64,000 bases of DNA from Methylotenera_A sp040387095 (GTDB taxonomy: Bacteria; Pseudomonadota; Gammaproteobacteria; Burkholderiales; Methylophilaceae): positions 69,917 to 133,916 of the forward strand of contig JAZKEJ010000017.1 of the NCBI GenBank assembly GCA_040387095.1, written 5' to 3'. Positions 17,785 to 26,039 of the stretch are shown here, piece by piece. The notes beneath the pieces were generated by a model. That model had not been told where the DNA came from. It saw nothing but the letters and a program-made list of their open reading frames with translations, and searched no databases. How positions within the stretch are numbered: position 1 is the stretch's first letter; every line of letters begins with the position of its first letter. Both the position numbers and the translations under genes were made by a program.

Positions 17785-18116
17785 TTTTCATTCTCCTTCA
17801 GATTTATTGATAATAAGTAATTATCTAATTGATCAAGCCGTTGCTGCCAAAATTGCTGATATTGCGTTAGAAAGTCGGCAATCTCTTGCAACGGTTTGCT
17901 TCAAGTTTGCAATGCCGGGATTGTGTTTGACGAGTTTGGCTAATAAGACCTGCGTGCTACAACACTTTTATATGTTTAATCACTGCAGGTAAACTCATTT
18001 CAAATGATGCGGCGAGTTCATTAACCCAAGTTTCACCCAGCCAGGCGCGCATTAATAGCGCGGCGAGTTGGGTCTGCCAATTCGGAAAAGATAATGCTAA
18101 ATTGGACTACTGTCAT
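17781..18116 (-). pseudogene. Decayed ArsR-family transcriptional regulator gene
   Basis: Three minus-strand frames read in turn give a near-complete ArsR protein. From the ATG at 18116: MTVVQFSIIFSELADPTRRAI. After a frameshift near 18035-18042: GETWVNELAASFEMSLPAV then KHIKVL, a TAG stop (17957-17959), HAGLISQTRQTQSRHCKLEA. After a second frameshift near 17889-17900: LQEIADFLTQYQQFWQQR, LDQLDNYLLS. The parts match ADPTRRAIL, VNELA..F.MSLPA.SKHLKVLE.AGLI and the FW.QRLD.LD.YL ending of regulators found with AHSA1 genes. Its final TGA overlaps the ATG of the SRPBCC gene. The total of 336 bp fits a ~111-residue original. Confidence 0.85.
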
Positions 18117-18266
18117 TGTTAAGCTTGTGTATTTAACTAGCATTAATTAACCATTTAGTTAATTAATTTAAAGATTAAATTAAGCGTTATGCGAGGACAA
18201 CTATTTTTTAAAAAAAAATAAACGAATAAGTTATGCTTATGATATTAAGCGAAAGGTTTTTTAAGC

Positions 18267-18686
18267 ATGCAGCAATTTACTCAACAAATCAGTATTCACG
18301 CCCAAGGGCGAAAGCTTTATAACATTACGCCACAAGTTTTAGATTGGGCGAACCAGCTTGGTTTTGCCACTGGCTTGCTGACCTTATATATTCAACATAC
18401 GTCTGCAAGTTTATTGATTAATGAGAATTACGATTCAGATGTATTGGTTGATATGGAAGCGTTTTTTAATCGTTTAGCGCCTGATGGGGATGATTTATTC
18501 ATTCACACGGTTGAAGGCCCCGATGATATGCCGGCGCATGTGCGTAGTGCATTAACCCAAACCAGTTTGTCTATTCCGATTCTAAATAAAAAAGTTGCGC
18601 TGGGCCAATGGCAGGGCATTTTTCTGTTTGAACATCGGCATATGCCAGCCACAAGGCGCATTATTTTGCATGCATTTGGTGATTAA
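18267..18686 (+). CDS. YjbQ/UPF0047 family protein
   Basis: A 139-residue single-domain protein of the YjbQ family, some members of which have been described with weak thiamine-phosphate synthase activity. Conserved motifs are present: LYIQHTSASLLINENYDSDV (residues ~46-65), FIHTVEGPDDMPAHVR, and LGQWQGIFLFEHR near the C-terminus, which hold the His/Glu/Asp cluster of the family. Length is usual. The following HELTH-motif gene starts 3 nt after the stop. True cellular function is unsettled. Confidence 0.9.
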   Translation: MQQFTQQISIHAQGRKLYNITPQVLDWANQLGFATGLLTLYIQHTSASLLINENYDSDVLVDMEAFFNRLAPDGDDLFIHTVEGPDDMPAHVRSALTQTSLSIPILNKKVALGQWQGIFLFEHRHMPATRRIILHAFGD

Positions 18687-18688
18687 TC

Positions 18689-19057
18689 TTGCGCAATAGT
18701 CGGCCATTAACCAGACAAGAACGCGCATTATTTGCTCCTTATTTTGCACAAAATGTAATGGATGAAGCGCGTATTGTGGATGGGAAGGTGCCTTTCTGGT
18801 TGAGGCGAGATATGTGTGCCGTAGTTTTGGGAACTTATATCTATTTTCGTGCAGGGGTTTACCAGCCAAATACTAAACGTGGTGCCGAGATTCTAGGCCA
18901 CGAACTTACCCATGTTTCACAATATTTGCATGGCATGACCTTACTAAAATATATATGGTCATGCCGTTACGGCTATTACAAAAGCCCCTACGAAATAGAG
19001 GCTTATGCAAAAGGCAGGCTGATTGCTGTAGATTTCGCAACAAATTTTGTGTGTTAA
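18689..19057 (+). CDS. Small HELTH-motif protein, DUF4157-like putative metallopeptidase
   Basis: A 122-residue protein with GHELTHVSQY at 70-79, an HExxH zinc-peptidase motif (H71, E72, H75). A possible third ligand lies in SPYEIEAYAKG (E102 or E104). This matches the DUF4157-type minimal peptidase core. No signal peptide is seen. It starts with TTG two bases after the yjbQ TAA, with GGTGAT overlapping the yjbQ end as ribosome-binding site, so it is translated by coupling. Whether it is catalytically active is unknown. Confidence 0.7.
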   Translation: MRNSRPLTRQERALFAPYFAQNVMDEARIVDGKVPFWLRRDMCAVVLGTYIYFRAGVYQPNTKRGAEILGHELTHVSQYLHGMTLLKYIWSCRYGYYKSPYEIEAYAKGRLIAVDFATNFVC

Positions 19058-19181
19058 CACCCTTATAATCGATTGAATGCGCTGGGATTATGACATTGTT
19101 GCTAGTTTTGTTATGATTGTGGTTGTAAGTTTAAATAAATTTTTACGTGGTTGATTTTTAATAAATTTTGGAGAGTATAAG

Positions 19182-19451
19182 ATGAAATTAAGCGCAATTT
19201 TAGTTGTTCCAGCATTATTGGGTGCATTGCTATTAACGGCTTGTGGCGAAAAAGCTGAAGAAGCAACAGAGGTCGCTCCTGCTGCTCCTACTGAAGAAAT
19301 GGCTCCAGCAGAAGCAGCTCCAGCAGCTGAGCCAGCACCGGCACCGGCAGCAAGTGGCGGCGGTTATGAGCCAACAGCAGAAGAACGTGTACCTGGTATT
19401 ACACTTGATGCTGCACCAGCAGAAGCAGCGCCAGAAGCTGCAGCAGAATAA
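19182..19451 (+). CDS. Small Ala/Pro/Glu-rich lipoprotein
   Basis: An 89-residue protein. It has a signal peptide with lipobox LLTAC (Cys21), then a low-complexity acidic segment of A, P and E (several APAEAAP units), a GGG turn, and a short conserved-looking stretch YEPTAEERVPGITLD. GGAGAG precedes the ATG and a strong terminator follows, so it is a real monocistronic gene. No known domain is seen. It may be an abundant envelope spacer protein, but function is unknown. Confidence 0.75.
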   Translation: MKLSAILVVPALLGALLLTACGEKAEEATEVAPAAPTEEMAPAEAAPAAEPAPAPAASGGGYEPTAEERVPGITLDAAPAEAAPEAAAE

Positions 19452-19476
19452 GCTAATTAAATAGTTTAATGAGTAA

Positions 19477-19506
19477 TAAAAAAGCGTGCTTAGGCACGCT
19501 TTTTTA
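19477..19506. terminator. Bidirectional rho-independent terminator
   Basis: AAAAAAGCGTGC, TTAG loop, GCACGCTTTTTT forms a strong stem flanked by A and T tracts. It can stop both the small lipoprotein gene and the convergent envC gene. Confidence 0.9.
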
Positions 19507-19530
19507 TTATAGCGATAATCGCTATCACTA

Positions 19531-20796
19531 TCAGCGAGTAATGCTCCAGCTGAGCGGGTCAAATGGTTTGCTTAGACGACGTAGTTCATAATAAAGTCCG
19601 TTACTTTCATTACCGCCACTATTGCCAACAACGGCGATATTGTCTCCTGCATTTACCTCATCGCTTACTTGCTTTAATACAGCTTGATTATTGCCATACA
19701 AGCTCATATAGCCAGCACCATGATCAATAATAATTAAATTACCAAACCCGCGTAACCAATCGGCAAAAACCACACGGCCACTGGCAACAGATTTTACGTC
19801 GCTACCTTCTGTTGCCTTTATAAATAAACCCTTCCATGAAACACCTGTATCGCTGCGGCTACTACCAAAACGATTGGTGACATCACCTTTAACGGGTAAA
19901 TTGAGTTTACCTTTTAATGCTGAAAAACTGCTGCCTGCATAGGCATTAGTTGGGATTTGCTCATTTTTTAAGACGGTTTGGCTGGTGGATTTTGTTTTGG
20001 GTGCATTAGCTTTTTTTGCAACAGTTTTGCGCTTAACTATTTTTTTAGGGGCTTTTGCGATAATTTTGGCTAATCGTTCAACCAGCTGTGACAAATTGCG
20101 TTCATCACGCTTAAGTTTAGTAATTTGATTGCGTTGCACGACTATTTGATTCGAAAGCGACTTCACCACTTTGCTTTTTTGCTTTTTTTGTTCTTCTAAA
20201 GTCTGTCGCTCTGCCAGTTGTTTGGCTTTCAGGTCAGCCACGGCTTGTAGTGTGGCTGCCGTTTCATTATTCAGTGCTTTTACTTTAGCAAGACTGCTTT
20301 GCATTTCGTTAATGAGTCGCGCATGTGCCTTCGCAATATATGAATAATAGGCAATATCACGAGAAATCTGGCTGGGATTTTTGTTTTGTAACAACAACTT
20401 AGTGTAGCTTTGGTTGCCGTGAACATATTGTTGCTTAACCAATATATTTAACTGTTCTTGTTGCGCATTCAGTTTTTCATTTAAATTTAATGACTGTTTC
20501 TTTAACACAACCAATGACTTACTATTTTTATTTTGTTGTTGATTGAACTCAAATATCTTTTTATTGGCTTGACTAATGGCAATTTCAGAATCTTTAAGTG
20601 CATCAGCTGCGTCTTTGTGGGCCGCTTGTTTGCTATCCAGTTCTTTTTTTAAAGCATGGATTTTTTTTTGTAAATCACCTAAATCTTCTTTGGCGGCATC
20701 TATTTTTTTTGCAGCAAAGCTATCGCTGACAAAAGCAATATTGAGCAGCATTGTAACAGTGACTAAAAAAATTGGGACGCGCAGTGGCTTAAGCAT
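19531..20796 (-). CDS. envC: EnvC-like murein hydrolase activator with LytM domain
   Basis: A periplasmic activator of N-acetylmuramoyl-L-alanine amidases at the division septum. It has a signal peptide (to ~28, SFAA), long Lys/Gln-rich coiled coils (~30-250) and a C-terminal LytM/M23 domain (~300-421) ending in LYYELRRLSKPFDPLSW. The HxH zinc motif of active M23 peptidases is replaced by YYELR, as in EnvC, which argues for an activator and not a hydrolase. The ATG at 20796 is chosen over a TTG at 20799. It follows gpmI, the conserved gpmI-envC order. No ctpA follows. Confidence 0.9.
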   Translation of the reverse strand: MLKPLRVPIFLVTVTMLLNIAFVSDSFAAKKIDAAKEDLGDLQKKIHALKKELDSKQAAHKDAADALKDSEIAISQANKKIFEFNQQQNKNSKSLVVLKKQSLNLNEKLNAQQEQLNILVKQQYVHGNQSYTKLLLQNKNPSQISRDIAYYSYIAKAHARLINEMQSSLAKVKALNNETAATLQAVADLKAKQLAERQTLEEQKKQKSKVVKSLSNQIVVQRNQITKLKRDERNLSQLVERLAKIIAKAPKKIVKRKTVAKKANAPKTKSTSQTVLKNEQIPTNAYAGSSFSALKGKLNLPVKGDVTNRFGSSRSDTGVSWKGLFIKATEGSDVKSVASGRVVFADWLRGFGNLIIIDHGAGYMSLYGNNQAVLKQVSDEVNAGDNIAVVGNSGGNESNGLYYELRRLSKPFDPLSWSITR

Positions 20797-20886
20797 CAAA
20801 TTGAATTAAGTTTAAAGCGGAATTGATTGTGCAAATTGCTTTTAGGTTTATACATTAATTTAAATATTGAATGACAAGATATCAAA

Positions 20887-22443
20887 TCAAGCCTGAAAGT
20901 TAATCAGAGTTTTACCTGTCATTTCAGCGGGTTGCGGTAAGCCCATCATTGTTAATAAAGTGGGTGCTAAATCAGATAATACGCCCGATTCAGCTAATTT
21001 TGCTTTACGCCCCACATAAATCATCGGCACCAAATTGGTGGTATGTTGTGTATGGGCTTGGTTATTGATGCCATCGAACATCATTTCAGCGTTGCCGTGG
21101 TCAGCAGTAATAATCACTTCGGCGCCATTATTTCTCGCAGCTTGTACAACGCGGGCAACGCAGGTGTCTAAAGTTTCAACGGCTTTAATCGCCGCCGGTA
21201 AATTGCCGGTGTGGCCGACCATATCGCCATTAGCGTAATTGCAAATAATTGCGCTATATTGCTGGCTGTTGATAGCATCCACAAGCTTGTCTGTAAGTTC
21301 TGGCGCACTCATTTCTGGCTGCAAATCGTAAGTAGCCACTTTGGGTGACGGCACTAAAATACGATCTTCTCCCATAAAAACTGCTTCATCGCCACCATTA
21401 AAAAAGAAAGTGACATGCGGATACTTTTCAGTTTCGGCGATGCGTAGTTGTTTCAGGCCTAAACTAGACACATATTCACCAAATGTATTCGGTACACTTG
21501 TTGCCGCAAAAATAGGCGTGGCGCGTTTTTGATTTTGATCGTACTGCGTCAATGTAAAATAAGCAGAGAGTTTTGGTACGCGATTGCGTTGAAATCCTGC
21601 AAAATCGTCATTTAATAAAGCATCAGTCAATTGTCGCGCACGGTCGCTTCTAAAATTCATATAGACGATGCAATCACCATCTTCTAGGCGAATCACAGGC
21701 TCGTTTGCTTGACGAATCACGGTGCACTTTACAAACTCATCCTGCTCACCCCTGGCATACGCATTATGCAGCGCATCACTGGCGCTGGCTTCAGTAAATT
21801 CACCAATGCCATCCACAATCATATTGTAGGCAGGTGTCACGCGCTCCCAGCGTTTGTCCCTGTCCATGCTGTAGAAGCGACCAGAAATTGATACGATTTT
21901 GCCTACGCCCAGCATTTTTATTTTGTCTTCCAGCAAAGCAATATAAGGCACAGCGCTGATTGGCGGCGTATCGCGGCCATCTAAAAATGCATGCACGTAG
22001 ATGCGCCGCAAACCTTGTTGTGCGGCCATTTCGAGCATAGTTAAGATATGATTAACATGGCTATGTACACCGCCGTCTGACAACAAACCAAAAATATGCA
22101 AAGCTTTATTATCTGTTTTTAGCTGTTTTAACGCGTTGACTAAATTGGCATGCTTAAAAAAATCGCCACTGCTAATGCTATTGTTAATACGTTCAAAATC
22201 TTGAAATACGATGCGCCCTGCGCCAATATTAAGATGGCCGACTTCAGAGTTGCCCATTTGACCATCTGGCAAACCAACATAATGTTCAGAGGCGTTAATC
22301 AGCATATGCTGCTCTGTAAGCTTTAACTGGTCTAAATTTGGCGTACTCGCCTGCGCGATGGCGTTATTGGTCATATCTTCCCGATGCCCAAAGCCATCTA
22401 AAATCAACAATATGACGGGCGTAATAACTGGTGTACTTGGCAT
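20887..22443 (-). CDS. gpmI: 2,3-bisphosphoglycerate-independent phosphoglycerate mutase
   Basis: Interconverts 3- and 2-phosphoglycerate in glycolysis and gluconeogenesis with a Mn-dependent phosphoserine mechanism. The catalytic Ser is in DGQMGNSEVGHLNIGAGR (S66), LILDGFGHRED supplies the first metal Asp, and ITADHGNAEMM supplies later metal ligands. The length of 518 residues is standard. It is divergent from the rhodanese-grxC-secB operon and upstream of envC, an arrangement also found in E. coli. Confidence 0.97.
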   Translation of the reverse strand: MPSTPVITPVILLILDGFGHREDMTNNAIAQASTPNLDQLKLTEQHMLINASEHYVGLPDGQMGNSEVGHLNIGAGRIVFQDFERINNSISSGDFFKHANLVNALKQLKTDNKALHIFGLLSDGGVHSHVNHILTMLEMAAQQGLRRIYVHAFLDGRDTPPISAVPYIALLEDKIKMLGVGKIVSISGRFYSMDRDKRWERVTPAYNMIVDGIGEFTEASASDALHNAYARGEQDEFVKCTVIRQANEPVIRLEDGDCIVYMNFRSDRARQLTDALLNDDFAGFQRNRVPKLSAYFTLTQYDQNQKRATPIFAATSVPNTFGEYVSSLGLKQLRIAETEKYPHVTFFFNGGDEAVFMGEDRILVPSPKVATYDLQPEMSAPELTDKLVDAINSQQYSAIICNYANGDMVGHTGNLPAAIKAVETLDTCVARVVQAARNNGAEVIITADHGNAEMMFDGINNQAHTQHTTNLVPMIYVGRKAKLAESGVLSDLAPTLLTMMGLPQPAEMTGKTLINFQA

Positions 22444-22619
22444 GTCAAAATCTTCCTAATCTGCGCTTTAAATCTGCCTAAAGCTAAACATTTTATTAAG
22501 TTAAATATTGGTTAAGTTATCCATTATAATAGTTGGCTGTCTAATGCGCATCTAAATGCGCATTTAAATAACACCCCGCATGCAAATGATTGCGCGAATA
22601 TGAAACTTTTGGAAACATC

Positions 22620-23051
22620 ATGACTGAAATATCCCTGTACGAATTTGTAAAAGAAAACGCATTGCTGATTGGCTTGGCTATTGGTTCTGGTATTGCATTG
22701 CTATGGCCGATGCTCAATCGCGGCGCCAGTGGTGTAGCTAACTTAAGTGCGTCTGAAGCGGTATTAATGCTTAACCGTGGTAAACCGTTAATACTGGATG
22801 TGCGTGATGAAGCTGAATTCGCCAGCGGACACATTCAAGGTGCAAAACATATTCCAGTTGCCGATTTGGCCAGCCGTTTAAAAGAAATTGAAAAATTTAA
22901 AGACAAGCCAGTTCTAGTACATTGTCAGCGCGGCATGCGTGCAAAGAACGCAATCAAGATTTTAAAAGCACAGCAATTCAGTCAGTTGAATAATCTGCAA
23001 GGCGGTTTAAATGCTTGGGTAGAAGCCAAATTACCTTTGGTTAAAAAATAG
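22620..23051 (+). CDS. Membrane-anchored rhodanese-like protein (YibN-type)
   Basis: A 143-residue protein. An N-terminal membrane segment (~14-31) is followed by a rhodanese domain with LDVRDEAEFASGHI and the active-site loop HCQRGMR (C102). YibN-type proteins occupy exactly this place before grxC-secB in many proteobacteria. A persulfide-transfer or secretion-associated role is assumed from family and context. The ATG at 22620 is preferred to an upstream alternative. A TATAAT at 22525-22530 may belong to its promoter. Confidence 0.88.
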   Translation: MTEISLYEFVKENALLIGLAIGSGIALLWPMLNRGASGVANLSASEAVLMLNRGKPLILDVRDEAEFASGHIQGAKHIPVADLASRLKEIEKFKDKPVLVHCQRGMRAKNAIKILKAQQFSQLNNLQGGLNAWVEAKLPLVKK

Positions 23052-23065
23052 TCGAAATCATTAAA

Positions 23066-23338
23066 ATGGATACGACAAACACCCCGAATATATTGATGTA
23101 TGCAACGGCAAGTTGCCCTTATTGCATTAATGCAGAACGATTATTAACCGCAAAAGGTATCGCAAACATCCATAAAATCCGAGTCGATCTGCAGCCAGAA
23201 TTAAGGCAAGAAATGATGCAAAAAACGGGTCGGCGTACTGTGCCGCAAATTTATATTAATCAGCAACATATTGGCGGTTATGATGAATTGCGTGCATTAG
23301 ACGTGGCCGGTAAATTAGATTCACTGTTGAGTATTTAG
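23066..23338 (+). CDS. grxC: Glutaredoxin 3
   Basis: A 90-residue glutathione-dependent thiol reductase with active site CPYC (C17, C20) and the glutathione-binding TVPQIYI and GGYDEL motifs. It starts 15 nt after the rhodanese gene and precedes secB, the conserved grxC-secB linkage. It is cytoplasmic, since no signal peptide is visible. Confidence 0.95.
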   Translation: MDTTNTPNILMYATASCPYCINAERLLTAKGIANIHKIRVDLQPELRQEMMQKTGRRTVPQIYINQQHIGGYDELRALDVAGKLDSLLSI

Positions 23339-23517
23339 CTCACTAAATTAGCCGCATAATCAACTTAAGTATTTGCTTTAAATAACGAATACATCAACTT
23401 TTGCCACAATAATGTAATGAACAAAAAGCAATTAAAAGCTAGAATGCTTTTTTAAACCTGTATCAAAGTTAACTATTTTTTCAACTTAAATAAATGTAAC
23501 CGTTTTAGGAAAATAAT

Positions 23518-24000
23518 ATGGCAGCAGCAGATAACGCAACAAATCAAGCAACAGAACAAAATGCACAGCCTGGCTTTTCAATTGAAAAGTTATATGTAAA
23601 AGATGCCTCACTGGAAATTCCCAATGCACCACAGGTTTTTACCGACCGTACGCCGCCACAGGTTAATGTCGAGTTGGGTAATGCTGCACTGAAATTAGAA
23701 GAGGGTATTTTTGAATCAACCATTAAAGTAACTGTTACTGCAAAAATTGGTGATAAAGTTGCTTTCTTGGTGGAAGTCACTCAAGCAGGTATTTTCGCGA
23801 TCCGTAACGTTCCAGAAGAAAATCTAGAAATGATTTTAGGCGTGACTTGTCCTAATATTTTATTCCCTTATGCACGTGAGGCAGTTTCAGATCTGGTTAC
23901 GCGCGCAGGTTTTGCACCTGTTTTGTTAAATCCGATTAATTTTGAAGCGTTGTTTATGCAGCAAAAACAGCAAGCTGAAAATGCAGCAAAAGCCAATTAA
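23518..24000 (+). CDS. secB: Protein-export chaperone SecB
   Basis: A tetrameric cytosolic chaperone that holds preproteins unfolded for SecA. It is 160 residues, with the conserved FSIEKLYVKDASLEIPNAP start and CPNILFPYAREAVSDL core, ending LNPINFEALF followed by a Gln/Ala tail. AGGAAA lies before the ATG. A 179-bp gap after grxC suggests it can also be transcribed separately. The next gene starts 16 nt downstream. Confidence 0.97.
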   Translation: MAAADNATNQATEQNAQPGFSIEKLYVKDASLEIPNAPQVFTDRTPPQVNVELGNAALKLEEGIFESTIKVTVTAKIGDKVAFLVEVTQAGIFAIRNVPEENLEMILGVTCPNILFPYAREAVSDLVTRAGFAPVLLNPINFEALFMQQKQQAENAAKAN

Positions 24001-24016
24001 TTTGAACAATACAACA

Positions 24017-24466
24017 ATGTTAAACCCTGTTAAAACGCTGATGGTTTTATTAGGGCTCGCCTGTTCTTTTAATGCGGCCGCGCTGGACTTTCGTTCTATC
24101 ACCACGCCCAAAGCAATTCTGTATGATGCACCATCAACAGAGGCGACCAAATTGTATATTTTAGGCCAGGGCTATCCGGTTGAAGTGATTGTGAATTTAG
24201 GCGAGTGGATAAAAGTACGAGATGCGATGGGCGGCCTGAGTTGGGTTGAAGGTAAACAGCTGAGCAATAAACGTACGGTATTGGTGCTGACGACAACCGA
24301 AATTAAGTCAGCAGAAGATGCAGGTTCAAGTTTGGTCGCGACCGCCGAAAAAGACGTGGTATTAGAATTGCTATCCTCAAGTACAAAATCCGGTTGGGTT
24401 AAAGTCAAGCATCGTGACGGCCTTACTGGTTATGTATCCAGCACCGCGCTTTGGGGTTCTAATTAG
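24017..24466 (+). CDS. Periplasmic SH3-domain protein
   Basis: A 149-residue exported protein with a signal peptide (to ~22, NAAALD). Two bacterial SH3 (SH3b) modules follow: KAILYDAPS...PVEVIVNLGEWIKVRDAMGGLSWVEG and the later VLELLSSS...GWVKVKHRDGLTGYVSS. Such domains often bind peptidoglycan. The ATG at 24017 is chosen because it gives a clean signal peptide, whereas longer readings overlap secB. It lies between secB and gpsA, where many betaproteobacteria carry a similar protein. Confidence 0.8.
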   Translation: MLNPVKTLMVLLGLACSFNAAALDFRSITTPKAILYDAPSTEATKLYILGQGYPVEVIVNLGEWIKVRDAMGGLSWVEGKQLSNKRTVLVLTTTEIKSAEDAGSSLVATAEKDVVLELLSSSTKSGWVKVKHRDGLTGYVSSTALWGSN

Positions 24467-24512
24467 TTAGCGGTTTAACCGGTAAGTTGTTCAATAATGA
24501 GTATTAAAATAA

Positions 24513-25505
24513 ATGGCTAAAATCGCAGTGTTGGGTGCAGGTGCTTGGGGTACAGCGCTTGCCATACAAATTAGCCATCGGCACCAAGTGGCTTTGTGGG
24601 CGCGTAACAGCGGACACGTTTCTGGCATGCGCAAAGCGCGCGCTAACCCAATGTACTTGGGCGATTTTAAATTCAATGATAATTTGCAGGTTGAAGACGA
24701 CTTAAGCGTGGCTATTGATGGCGCGGATATTATTTTATCTGTTGTACCAACTGCGGGTTTCAGGGCCATATTAAAAGACATTAAGGCATTAAAATCCAAT
24801 CAGCCCATCGTGTGGGCGCATAAAGGTTTAGAGCCACAAACTGCTAAATTGCCGCATGAAGTGGCGCTTGAAGAGTTAAGTCACAGTCAAAAATGGGGCG
24901 CGCTTTCTGGCCCAAGTTTTGCGGCAGAACTGGTGCGCGGCTTGCCAACCGCTGTTACGCTGGCGGCGAACGACGCCAGTTTTGCAATTTCCGCCGCAAA
25001 TTTAATTCATGGCAGTAATCTGCGTGTTTACAATAGCACTGATGTGGTCGGCGTATCAGTCGGCGGCGCGGTAAAAAACGTAATGGCAATTGCCGCAGGT
25101 ATTAGCGATGGCATGGGTTTTGGTAATAATGCACGTGCTGCGATGATTACACGCGGCCTTGCCGAAATCACCCGTTTCGGTGTGGCATTAGGTGCAAAAA
25201 CCGAAACATTTATGGGTTTAGCTGGCGCTGGCGATTTGATTTTAACCTGTACAGGCCAGTACTCCAGAAACCGCGAAGTGGGTTTGCAACTGGCCAGCGG
25301 TAAAAGTTTGGAAGATATTTTGCAAGGCTTGGGCCATGTGGCCGAGGGAGTTAATACCGCGCGAGAAGTGATGCGGCTTGCAGATAGCATGAGCATTGAT
25401 ATGCCCATCACTTTTGAAGTCAATCAAGCACTAACGCACGGAAAATCGGCACGCGATGCAGTGATCACTTTACTTGGACGCGGTCAAAAGGCAGAAGGGT
25501 TTTAA
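24513..25505 (+). CDS. gpsA: Glycerol-3-phosphate dehydrogenase [NAD(P)+]
   Basis: Reduces dihydroxyacetone phosphate to sn-glycerol-3-phosphate for phospholipid synthesis. The N-terminal Rossmann motif is VLGAGAWGTALA (residues 5-16), SGPSFAAELVRGLPTAV holds the conserved catalytic region, and the C-terminal substrate domain shows GFGNNARAA and LAGAGDLILTCTG. The length of 330 residues is typical. It is last in the rhodanese-grxC-secB-SH3-gpsA row and convergent with trmL. Confidence 0.97.
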   Translation: MAKIAVLGAGAWGTALAIQISHRHQVALWARNSGHVSGMRKARANPMYLGDFKFNDNLQVEDDLSVAIDGADIILSVVPTAGFRAILKDIKALKSNQPIVWAHKGLEPQTAKLPHEVALEELSHSQKWGALSGPSFAAELVRGLPTAVTLAANDASFAISAANLIHGSNLRVYNSTDVVGVSVGGAVKNVMAIAAGISDGMGFGNNARAAMITRGLAEITRFGVALGAKTETFMGLAGAGDLILTCTGQYSRNREVGLQLASGKSLEDILQGLGHVAEGVNTAREVMRLADSMSIDMPITFEVNQALTHGKSARDAVITLLGRGQKAEGF

Positions 25506-25547
25506 ACTGCTTTGTAGTCATGTTTAATTAATGCGCATCCAGTCCCA

Positions 25548-26018
25548 TTAAACGCCACCTTCAAATCCAACTTGCCGCCAGGCTTCATACAACAACACCG
25601 CTGCGCTATTCGATAGATTTAAGCTGCGGCTATTTGGCAGCATCGGTAATCGTAAACGATGATCTGCTACAAATTCAGCGCGAATTTCTTCAGGTAAGCC
25701 ACGTGTTTCCGGGCCAAATACAAATACATCATCTGTTTTAAAATCCACGTTTGCGTAGTTTTGGCTGCCTTTGGTCGTTATGGCAAATAACCGTCGACCT
25801 TGCATCGCAAGACTAAAATCAGCCCAATTTTTATGCACTTTCAGGTTGGCATACTCGTGATAATCCAAACCCGCACGCTTCAATTGCTTGTCTTCCAACT
25901 TAAAACCTAAAGGTTCAATTAAGTGTAGATCCGCGCCAGTATTGGCGCATAAGCGGATTATGTTGCCTGTGTTTGGGGGAATTTCTGGTTCAAATAATGC
26001 GATGGTAAACATGGTCAA
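25548..26018 (-). CDS. trmL: tRNA (cytidine(34)-2'-O)-methyltransferase TrmL
   Basis: A 156-residue SPOUT methyltransferase that modifies the wobble base of leucine tRNAs. The family motifs PEIPPNTGNIIRLCANTG (start), FGPETRGLP (SAM-binding knot) and RSLNLSNSAAVLLYEAWRQ (end) are all present. It lies 21 nt after comF on the same strand and is probably co-transcribed. Confidence 0.95.
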   Translation of the reverse strand: MTMFTIALFEPEIPPNTGNIIRLCANTGADLHLIEPLGFKLEDKQLKRAGLDYHEYANLKVHKNWADFSLAMQGRRLFAITTKGSQNYANVDFKTDDVFVFGPETRGLPEEIRAEFVADHRLRLPMLPNSRSLNLSNSAAVLLYEAWRQVGFEGGV

Positions 26019-26039
26019 ATATCTTAATAGACAGTTATC

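Noticed and set aside
17594..17992. 132-codon plus-strand frame over the SRPBCC gene
   Set aside because: It crosses both the SRPBCC gene and the ArsR pseudogene on the other strand and has no family features.
25028..25423. 131-codon frame antisense to gpsA
   Set aside because: Shadow of a strong gene.
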